64,000 nucleotides of DNA, taken from NCBI GenBank assembly GCA_947247005.1, contig OX365946.1, positions 47,022,734-47,086,733 on the forward strand, in the 5' to 3' direction. Of the stretch, positions 13,701 through 25,700 are shown one piece after another; the first letter of the stretch is position 1; every line of letters starts with the position of its first letter. The translations under genes and the position numbers were made by a program. The stretch comes from Spisula solida (taxonomy: Eukaryota > Mollusca > Bivalvia > Venerida > Mactridae). Below the pieces are notes generated by a model that did no database searches, was not told the DNA's origin, and saw only the letters and a list, made by a program, of their open reading frames with translations.

Positions 13701-16700
13701 AGGGAAAACTACTCTTTGGTCAGGGAAAAGTCAGGGAAAACTACTCTTTGGTCAGGGAAAAGTCAGGGAAAACTACTCTTTGGTCAGGGGTAAAATCAGG
13801 GAAAACTACTCTTTGGTCAGGGTAAAATCAGGGGAAACTACTCTTTGGTCAGGGAAAACTACTCTTTGGTCAGGGTAAAGTCAGGGAAAACTACTATTTG
13901 GTCAGGGAAAAGTCAGGGAAAACTACTCTTTGGTCTGGGTAAAGTCAGGGAAAACTACTTTTTGGTCTGGGTAAAGTCAGGGAAAACTACTCTTTGGTCT
14001 GGGTAAAATCAGGGAAAACCACTCTTTGGTCTGGGTAAAGTCAGGGAATTTTGTGTCTGAATATTTGTGGGAACGCTGAGTTGGGTGGAAAACACTGAAA
14101 AGCATTTCTGAAATTTCCAGTGCCTTGGCCGGAGTAATTTTGAAGTCTATTTTGAAATATGCATTGCTACTTTTCAGCCATCGTCTGCACGATACCAAGA
14201 CATCTGGTATACACGTTGAATACACAGACAATGTCCGTTATGTGGGTGAACTGTGACCTTGGTATAATGTAGATGTATTTTTATTTATTGCTTATTTTGT
14301 GTATGGTTCTATTTCATTCAATTTTGTGATTTATTTTGTTTACTTCATTTCAGAGCAAAAGTAACAAAGAATTGGCAGCATTTTTATTCAACGATTTTCT
14401 CCTTCTGACAACTTCTAATCGACCTCTGAACAATACAACCCACAGTGTGTTTGACTTGACGGGACAAGTGCAATATAAAATGTATAGAACAGTATGTATA
14501 CATTGATTCTTTATACAGTACAACCTCCCAGGAGCGGCCCTCTGCAGACTAACAACCGCTCTATCACAACACATTCATGCCCCCCATCTTTGATGAGGGG
14601 ATATATTGCTTCGTACATATCTGACGGTAGACCAAATGGTTTCCGTTAAATAACTCAAGAATGCTTTGCCCTATGATCTTCAAACTTTACGTGAAGGTTG
14701 GTCATCAACAGTAGATGACCTCTATTGGTTTTGAGGTCAGTAGGTCAGAATTCTTCAGGGGTGTCAATTTTCCTGATTTAATTTTTTATCATTCCTGATA
14801 GAGCAATGGCTTTTGATCAAAATAAAAGTTATTTGATGAAGATATCTCAACAAATGGCAAAATTATGGTAAATTTAATCTGCTCTGTCAAGGATTTTCTT
14901 TAATACAAACTGAGTTAATGATGGAAACAAGTCATTCATTGAAGGCCTCTTGTCTGGCAAAAATGGTCTGCCGCATATGATTTTCCTGAATTTCAATTTT
15001 GCCCTGTTGACACCCCTGATTCTTGTGTTCTGATATATTGGGAGCCGTGGCCTTGAGGTAGGGTGGGCGCATAGGGATTGAGAGGTCCTGTGTTTGATGC
15101 CCGTCACTGGTCAAAACCTTTTTAGCAAAAGAATACCCAACATTGCCCCCTCTCACCCAGGTAAAGGAATGGGTACCTGAGAGAGTCAATAGCAAATGTT
15201 CTGGGTTTGATAGCAGCCCCCTGTAAACAGCCAACTTGTAAATCTATTTTTTTTTCGCGATAGTTTTTTCGCTAAAGTTCACAAGGATGTTGACACGCAA
15301 AGTCATTATTTTCGCAATACATAGTCAGGAACATGTCATTGACAATACAGTGAATTCAAAATTCTTGCAGACAAATAACTTTGAATTTTTGGAAAAATAG
15401 TGAAAAAAAGTCATGCGAAAATTAAGTGATTTACAGTATATGTGCAGTAGGTTGAATGGACACATGTCAGCAAATAGACTTTAACTAGTATCCTTTACTT
15501 CTTTTAATTTCAGCCAGTATTCTTAAATGAAGTAATGATAAGAAAGCCACATACGGACGATGCTGAATCCTTCACCATCTCACATATAGAACGTGTGTAT
15601 AACCTCAAATGTTACAGTCAGTCAGAACGTGATAACTGGGTCAAACATCTCGATACCGCATCCAAACATTACCTCGACACAGAACGCAAAAAGAGGGAAA
15701 AGGCTATTAGTTGTATGTATATTTTATACTGGGTTAAGTCTTCATTAAATGATGTCTTAATTGTGTAAATTGTAACTGTTTTGTGTATGTATACATACCA
15801 ATATTTTGGCCTAAGTTTTGTCTTTACATGTATTGTGGCTTTTAAAGAATGAACTGCTGATTTCTGTGGTCTTTATCATAAAGTTTATGAAATTCGGTCA
15901 CAATGATCATCTCCACAAAATCTATGTCATGGTTGATATTGGGTCATCTGGGGTCAAAAATTAGGTCACTAGGTCAAATCATAGAAAAACCTTGTGTTGT
16001 CTGTAGTAACTAGAGGTCGCAATTTTAGCTTAATCTTTATGAAACTTGGCCTCAATGATCATCTCAGAAATATCTAGGTCAAGCTTGATTATGGGTCATC
16101 TGTGTATGTGTATGCTATGAAGCTGTATTTTTCACTGGATCTCCATGAAATTTGGTCAGAATGTTTGTCTAGATGGAATCTAGGTTGAATTTATTTTAAT
16201 TTGGGTCATCTGATGTAAATACCAAGGTCCATGGTTTAGACAAAAGAACACCGTTGTGCATGCAATAGAGGTTGCATTTACTTTAATCTTAGTCAGAAGT
16301 TGTAAATGAGTAATCAGGTCATGCACTACTATGACAGGTGGGCGACCTTGTTTATTTTTAAGTTTTTTAGGAATTTTTGAAAATTTTGCTGTGAGGAAGA
16401 GGAAATGGAACTATAACAAAAGGGCCATATAGGGTACTCATCTGATATTCTGGCATCATGCTAGGGCTACAGGGCCCTATAAGGTGCTCACCTGACATTC
16501 TGGCGTCATGCTTGGGCTACCAAGAGTCCTCTTGTTATTTTACCCTTCCCTCTCCCAACAGCAAGGTTTCCAAAAAAACTGTAAACCTAAAAATGTGGCC
16601 TTATGTGTATTATGATATGAATGTTCATGTACTGCTTTAAGTACAGTCAGGTCTCAATATAATGGCATCCGATATACTGACATTTTTATATGCTGACATC

Positions 16701-19700
16701 AATTTTTGGCGACAACCACACTTATGTGTATCAATTCAGTTTACTGACATATTCGTTATGACCACATTTTCCTTGGGAACAAACAGCGCCATTGTATTGA
16801 GACCTGACTGTATCTTCTTGTGACAGGACAGTTTCAAACATATGACCTATTTGTGCTGTTGGTACATCTGAGCTATATATACGAGTGGTGGTCCAGAATT
16901 ACCAGGACTTTTGCTCTAACAAGTTTATTTTAGGTCAGATCAGTATGAAATTTACTCAAAAGCTGCTTTTATCTATTTTTAGCTCACCTGTCACAAAGTG
17001 ACAGGGTGAGCTTTTGTGATCACTCTTCGTCCGTCGTCTATCCACAATTTGTTTGTGTAGACACTAGAGGTCACAATTTTGGCCTAATCTTTATGAAACT
17101 TGATAACAATGATCATCTCAACAAAATCGCGGTCAAGTTCGATATTGGGCCATCCAAGGTAAAAAATCATAGAAAAACCTTGTGTAGTCACTAGAGGTCA
17201 CAATTTTGGCCTAATCTTTATGAAACTTTGTCACAATAATTACCTCAACAAAATCTAGGTTTGATATTGGGTCATCCGGGGTCAAAAACTAGGTCACAAT
17301 GTCAAATCATAGAAAAACCTTGTGTAGTCACTACAGGTCACAATTTTGGCCTAATCTTTATGAAACTTGGTCACAATAATCATCTCAACAACAAAATCTA
17401 GGTCAAATTCGATATTGGGTCATCTGGGGTCAGAAACTAGGTCACAAGGTCAAATCATAAAAAAACCTTGTGTAGTCATTAGAGGTCACAATTTTGGCCT
17501 AATCTTTATGAAACTTGGTCACAATGATCATATCAATAAAATCTAGGTCAAATTCGATATTGGGTCATCCGGGGTCAAAAACTAGGTCACAAGGTCAAAT
17601 CACTTCAATATGTCATTGGGTCTTAATGTGATGTAAATTATAAAGCATAAGACAATATGAAAACCTTGTACATGCAATAGAGGCTACCATTAGGGGTTCA
17701 TGAACAACTAGGACAGGTGAGCGACCTATGGCCCTTTGGGCCCTCTTGTTTAAAAAAACACAAGACATTCCTAAAATCAATTATTTGCATCAACAGTTAT
17801 ACGCTACAATAGCAACACATAAATGCTTTTGCGGATCAACACAGATTTTTTCAGTATTTTTTTTTACATTATTGCTGATTGTTACTGTGTTTCTTCATTT
17901 TTATAAATTCAGAATTATGGCATCATGTTGTCTAATATCGTATCAAAACAACAACTGTGTGAAATTTCAAGGTTAAATTCGTTACTTTCGCCATGTTATG
18001 AATATATGTGTTACTGTGGTCATGTCATAATTAACGTAAATAATGACGTCACAAGATTTCATTTACAGTCTCATAACCATGCGATTTGGCGTACAGCTAT
18101 GAAAAACCCCCACGCAGACAAAAGAAATGTTGCAGAAATAAAGTATAAGACCTATTGTATCACGGCCACTTTTTTTTAAATGATATAAAAGTTTTAAAGT
18201 CGGCCTGGATGATGTGACAGACAATGAGGGCAGAGGTACAAACCCGACGTTGATTGAATCGGTACTTACGTCCGTCTGAATCAAACATCCGTGAAACTAG
18301 TGGGAAAATATGATCTTGCAGAGCTTTTAACGTTACAGTTCAGTAAATATTGACAGAACGAATAAATATGCATAATATAAGAGCATAAAGAGTTAGGAAA
18401 CATAAAGAACAATTGATTAACAGTGTTCAAAAGCATCATGAAATGATACAGGCGTGAAGATGGCGTCTTACGTCATTTCTGGGCTGCCCCGCGATTTAAT
18501 ACTATTCCCTCTTACAGACGATGTGTTTTCGTTATTTATGATCAGATCCGAATGAAATTTGGTATACCTGTGCAATAAGTATCAATATTACATTGTCCAT
18601 AGATTTGTAACTGTAAGTTTAACTGTTTTTGAACTAGAACAAAAGTCCACGTAATTCTGGATCACCCCTGGTATATATACGTGGGCGGATCCAAAAATAA
18701 TGTCACTGGTGCTGTAAAATCGTGCATAATTTAAATAAAACAACGCAATTTTACACACAGCTACATTAATCTATTTCCAATATAATCGCCAAATTTCATA
18801 ACAATGCAAGTATTTGTTATTGAGATATACGTGTACATAGGAAACCTACTTAAGGACATCGCCGCAAGCAAATGACGTTATCGACTTCGTAAACAAAATT
18901 TGACTTTCTTACATCATTCCTTTTCAAAGTATAGTCATTAATGTTCTATACAGCGCTCATGTCTGTTCACCCATTTTTTAAACACTTTTACATACCAGAG
19001 TCTTTATGTAGTGAATTACAGGCCTGTCTTGATCCAGGGTCATAGAAATACACCCATGTCTCATCAACTGTAATTATACGCCGGCAAAATAACATCATTT
19101 TCGTGTGCGGCGACATGACGTCAGTGGTATATTTTGAATGTCTATATAATGCTTTTTTAATATTCAAACAATATGACACAAATGATATTAATCAGAATTG
19201 AATTACTTCACATTTTGATATAAATTTTATTGACGTACGCCAACAAATAAACTCGCCAGTGGAACAGTGACATTACTTTTGGATCTACCCACGTATATAA
19301 AGCTTACCTGAAAATTTGCATTATATTTCAAACTATGATCAGGTTGTATATCTTTGGTCTAACTCTTTTACCATTTATATAATATTATGTAGAATCGTCT
19401 ATTTTTGTAAAATTTGGCATACAATTTTGATGAATTAGGTTAAAAGCTACTTCATGTTTTGTAAGCAGAAGTGACTGGAAAAAATATATGATGTCTTGAT
19501 TTATGATGTTTGTGAAATGCAGTCCAGCTGGTGCTTATGTTTTGTAACCTTATGTCCATATCAGTTCTCTGTATCCACATATTGTCTACAATTTCCTTCT
19601 CTTTCTTTAGCCCCTAAAAATACCCGAGGTGTTGGACGACTCCTTGTAATAATTCTTGAGGGATCCAACCTTATTTCTAGTAAAGATGGTAAGGGTCAGG

Positions 19701-22700
19701 TGTCTATGTTGTTGCCCCCCACCACCCCCTTGCACCTCACATTCAGGGTCAAGGTTATTACCATAGTAACATGTAGTTACATGTTGTATTATGACACTAT
19801 CCTTGATTTGTTGCCTACATTTTGCATGAGTTAATTTTCCCGAATTTGCCTAAATATCAGTCCAACCTACTCTAAATTAACTTCAGCTTATAAGCCTTTT
19901 ATCAAATATTTACTATTTCTTTAAACTACATGTCAACTAGTATTTCAGCTGATCTTTATTTTTCAGTGATAGCTTACATAGTGTTATTGGTGTAATTGAA
20001 AAATTTAATAACAGGCTGGCATTGGTCTGTTCCAAAAAAAAAAATGTTATCCAAATTTTAAAAAGTGTCATTGAGTTGGATATAATACACGTAATAAAGT
20101 TACAGTAAAGTTTGCCTGTGAGACAAGAAAGAAAAAATGAAGGGTATACGCGTAATTTATCTATTTCAAGGCAGGTTTTAAGTTCTAGCTTCTTTTTATT
20201 AAGCTGCTCATATTGATGTGGATTGAATACTGATATTTTGGTAACATCTCCCATAGCTTTTTGCTTCATTTTAGTTCCTGTTATTTTAATTTTATTTCTA
20301 ATCCTTTCCCTTTTCAGTTGTGATCTACTGTTACTGTATAGAAAATTGACGAATTTTGCACCTTTACACAAAAAAACCCCTCCAAAACTAATTTAGAATT
20401 ACATGTTTATTAAAGTTGATAATTTACAACTTGAAGCCCAATACCATACATGTATTTACTCACACAAACTATAGTACAGAGAATTTGGCTTGATCCTAAC
20501 CTTTATGCAGGAATATATTACAAGATTCTTGCGTTGAATATATAAATTTCCGCAAACACATCATGCAATATCAGTTCTTTAGATTTGTGTTTGTATTACA
20601 CCTCAAGCATCTTTGTGATACTCTGAAGACGACGCTTACATACAACATTCAACTGAGGTTGTAAATATAGACAAGGTGTCAGCTGTTAAGTTGTGCTAAG
20701 AGAAGGTTGAGGATAAGGTCAAATTCTCTGTACTATACCTTTTACATGTAAGTACTGTATGGACCAAATATTTGTTTGACCTCAAGTTATGTTCCTCTTA
20801 CTAACCTTTTACTGTTTAGCATGTACAAACTTAGCATGTTGTTGTTATTGTTGTTATTTTAGTGCGGCACACTCCTGGAATGGGCCGTCTGCTTGTTGTA
20901 ATTATTGAAGGAATCGACTTGAAAGCTTCCAATGCAAACGGTATGGTAAACACCCTGTAACCGGTGATGGATAACATATTTAATAAATATATAATAATAA
21001 TCTAGTTTCATTATTCCATAGTTGTTGTGTTTTAAAAATATTTTTCAATAATTGTTGTGACTTTAAACCATAGTACAACCTCTCCTGATGGGGTAACAAT
21101 CACTCTTATGTGATGTTAGAATTTTGTTCCAGAACTAGCCATTTAGTAATACTATAAATGTTACCATTGCAAGTAGGACTGAGGGGATGTGTATGCGTTG
21201 ATTAACAAACATGCATCATTAGCACTATCTTCCAAGAATCCAGTGGCTAGTTTACTGGTTTTGTAACCCTGAAATGTGGGTTGGATTCACAGTCACGGCA
21301 AGTTGTATTCCTTTCCATGAAAATTTTATAACAAAGTGGATTTTCCTCCACATGTGGAGAAGTTTCTGTTTCCTTGTGGAAGGATAAGTTAGTACTGGTG
21401 AGATACACAGACCAGGATAACTGGTTAGGTAAATCGGCTGTCGTTATAACTGAGTGTATAACAGAAAAGTCGTTGAGAAATGGCGTCTGAAACCCTAATA
21501 AACAGAATAAACAAAGCAGTGTCTTCCTAGATCATGAGAAACAAGGGTTCCACTGGCTTCCGAATATGAAGGGTCTTTTTGATACTTTCGATTAATTTTT
21601 ACCATTTTATAGGCAAAATACCCATGATTTTAAGAGAAAATGACCCTTAAAACCAAAAACTTGATGTTCAAAATGTGGCGTTTTGGAAATTTCAAGGGTC
21701 AAAACCCCTACTCCTGAGTCAGATGGAACCTCTTTAGAATAACAGACTAATAGTTTACTCTACTTTAAGTGTAACATTGTGTTAAATGATGTATTTCTGT
21801 TTCCTGTCTGTTAGTGCACATCAGTGGTAAGCGGCAATACATGCAATATATTACACAGTTATATAATCAGTATTCACATTTTTTCACCCGAATATGGTAT
21901 TGTAGGTATACAATAAAACTTTGTTATAGTGAAGCTTCTTTGACACAAGTTCACTTCAAGTTGGTCACAGAAATATATAAAGAATAATGATCAATGTAGA
22001 GGGCTGTTTCCACCAATGGGAACAAGTGAAAAACAAGACTCGAGATAAAATGTCCTTGTATCCAAAGTGACATGCTTGATATTTATAATACAAATATTGG
22101 TTCACAGTGATATATGCTTTGATTCTGAGGTTCAGCATCCTTATTTGTTAAATAAATAGTGACCAAGATTAGACTGTCTGACCCCAAGGTCCCTATTGTT
22201 CAATATCGACATGAGAGAGATCATACATAGTGCACTCACATAATAAGAAAGGCTGGAAAATTGGGATATTCAACAGAGGTGGATTAATTAGATGTGCACT
22301 ATTTATCAGTGTTAAAATTCAAGTGTTCAAAACTGACCATAACTGTTTCATTTAACAATTAGTAAAACCAAATTTGCAACCATTGACCAAACCAATGCAT
22401 GTTTGTAAATATCACATTATCCTGGATGCATTATACTTTGCATTTTGACACATAATTTAATTTATTTGCTTTTGCCGATTCTAATGCTTTATTCAATGAA
22501 TATGGCTCTATATCTAACGTAAGTTTGTCAATATGGGTTTGTCAATAGTTGCATCCTTTCTTGGAAAACAAATAAACACATGGCCGATTCTTAATCCCTA
22601 ATCATGCCTGCAAATTAACACATACAGAAATAAAGTGCTGCCGAACCATTTTTCATCTATTCTAGAACAATTTATACTATAAGGTCTATCCCAAACCATG

Positions 22701-25700
22701 TTTAATGTCAAATTCCGCAATTTATACTATTAGGTCTATCCCAAACCATGTTTAATGTCAAAGTATCTGTTAAGGGAGTAGAGTCTAATCTTTAGTGCAA
22801 TTTTTGTTAAAAAGCGTTTTTTGTCTTCAAATTAAAGTTGTTGAATAAAATAAGCATTGTATTATGATGCACTACATGTACTCTTGAAGTTCAACCCAAA
22901 ATAAATATTGATAAAGTGAATTTATTGGAGCATGACAGCATTTTTGTTGCAAATCTTACTCGTTCACAAAGACAACATGGCATTAAGAGTCAAAGTTTGT
23001 TGTCGGGGACATAGCCAATAGTATAAGGAACAAACTCTTACAAAGAAATAATTATGAAACAGATTCATGAACTTGTATCATGCAAAAAATCAATGATCAT
23101 CCATGACCTTGCAAACCGAAAGTAGAAAAATGGCAATGTTTCTTGAATATCTTTGTAAGTATACATTTTTCAGTCTTAAACTAAGTAAGAGTTTGTTCCC
23201 AAGAGTTATATTGTAAGAATGATATACCTTTTAGCAAGTACCCTTGGGAAGTTTTTGTGTTTGCAAAGCCTCGTGTCATATCATTTTGTCCACTCGTTTA
23301 ATAAAACTCGTATGTAATGAGCACTCATGCAAGATCCTCTATATAAATGTACTAAATGTAAATGAGATAGTCACCATCACCTGTGCTCAAGATAACGATG
23401 TGTTAAACAATAGCTGAAACAAGATATATTGCTGAGGGTGACTCCAAAATAACCTCATCATAAATAGTGTACTTGTAGTAATTATACTCATTATAACAAA
23501 GTTTTATTGTATTCCATATTGTTTAGTTTTTCGATTCTTTAATGTTCCCGTTCCCGTCCTGATATTTATCATCCCTTAACATCTAATCTCCTTTGCATGG
23601 CCCCTAATTATCACTTTATATATTACTTTATATATTTTGACTATTAGGGAAAATTATAAATCCCTTTAATTTGTGCAATTTGATTTTGAGTTAACTTGTT
23701 TTCTTTGTTTTAATTTTATATTGGAATTTGGTGCTGGATTGTATTAATTTTTGTGTATAAAAATATTTTCACACAAAATACAGAATAATGATAAAGGAGA
23801 CAATTACTTAAAAATTAAGAACCTTGTCATGTTTACACACAGATGTCCAATATTATAATGTACTAGTATTTAATCAGCAATGACTTACATTGGTTTTGGG
23901 GTCTAATCGTCTTTCTGTATTTCTATAAAATTATTAGTTAAATTTCCGGTAGACTATATGCATTTTATTGAAAGCAAAGGTTTTATTTCTCTTGGACTCT
24001 GTTTTATCAAAGCACTTATGGAAATCAAAAACTTACGCTCAACTTGGTATATGCAATAGGGTTATGTAATATTAACAATAATTCAGTTAATGATCTCCTA
24101 CAAACAATATCTGTCCCCTATTTTTAGTTGTAAAAGCATTATAAGGAATTTAAATTTGAGCGTAAGTGCTTTGATAAAACAGTAACCTGTGTATATACTA
24201 CCAGTTGCATTTTTAAGCCTGATTGTTTTAAGTGCCCTATAAAGTCAGATGTATTTTAGCCTTTGAATGCACATGTTGACCACCAGGCGCGTAGCTACTA
24301 GTACGCAGAATACGCAGCTGCGTACACAGGCTTCTCAAAAAGTGAAAAAATAAATGATCGAAAAATTCAATAAAAACTGATGCCTAAGCTCTAGTGGGGG
24401 TAATCATTTAGTATTTTCAGCATTTCTTAGAAACACTTAAAAAGCTCTATACAAACAAAAAACCTGGTTTTATCAGTAAAAATAATGTTAAAGATGATAC
24501 AAAAAACACACGCCACAACGCACCAGAGACGTTCTAGCAAACTATATTTTTCCAAGGGGGGGGGGGGGCATGTCCCCAGACCCCCTACCCTTCTTGCGTA
24601 CACATTCTAAGACCTCTAGCTACGCCCCAGCCTGTACGAGCCCGTTCAAGTAGTAATGCTGGTAGAGTGCTAGACTGACACTCGTACACCAGGTTCAATT
24701 TCCGGATTGGGCAAATCTGAGGTTCATCCATTGTGGAAGTGTAATAACAGTCACTTGCCAATTGCAATTTGTTGCTAATCAATGCTAGAAAAACTAGTTA
24801 GGTCAGTTGGCTGCTGAATATGTATATACCAGTACATGTATATATTGACCAACCAACAACTTTTTTATTAGTCCCCTACCGGTTTTTGACCGCAGGGTAC
24901 TATAGGTTTGCCCTTCGTCCGTCCGTACAAATGCACCGGTAGTTGTGGGGTGTGGAACAATAGGCTATTTTTAGATTCCATTCATTCCGTCACTTGTGGG
25001 GTGCAAAATGCTACTTGTGGGTTGCAACCAAACAAAAGAAAGAACAAAAGAAAACCCCACAAATACCGTCTCATGAGTACGACCGTCCGTCCGTACGAAT
25101 GCACCGGTAGTTGTGGGGTGTGGAACAATAGGCTATTTTTAGAAAGAAAGTACAAAAGAAAACCCCACAAATACCGTCTCACGAGTCCGTCCGTCCGTCC
25201 GTCCATCAAAAATCTGGATCCTGACATAACTCAAACAGTTTCCAAGCTCGGTTTATGAAACTTGCAATCTCATTTAAATCAAATCTATATAACGCTTCAC
25301 TACTTTACACTGATATATAAGCGTAGCTAAATGTTAGGGTCTGAATTTAATGAGATTGTGAAACTTGATATGTGGATAAGGGGCAATAAGGGGATTATGC
25401 AGGTCTACATATATTTTGATTCTGACAAAAATTCTGGTTGCTATGGCAACAGAAACATTGAAAATGGCTTCAAACCGGTAGGGGACTTCTGTATTGCTTG
25501 CAATTCTTAATTACTTGTAATATAAACAATACGTGTATGGCCCAAAATTCAGTTTATTTTGTATGTAACTGAGTGAGTAGGCTTAATATCAGAGCCTATC
25601 AGAGCAAAGTTCTTGCCTTGAATTCATGTTAATATCAGCTATACCCTTAATAGGTAAAAATTGCATTGGTATATGTATAGGTAATCTTTTAATTTTGAAT

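Noticed and set aside
13651..13878. Repetitive frame ([13 protein letters not shown])
   Set aside because: Falls entirely in the GTCAGGGAAAA minisatellite.
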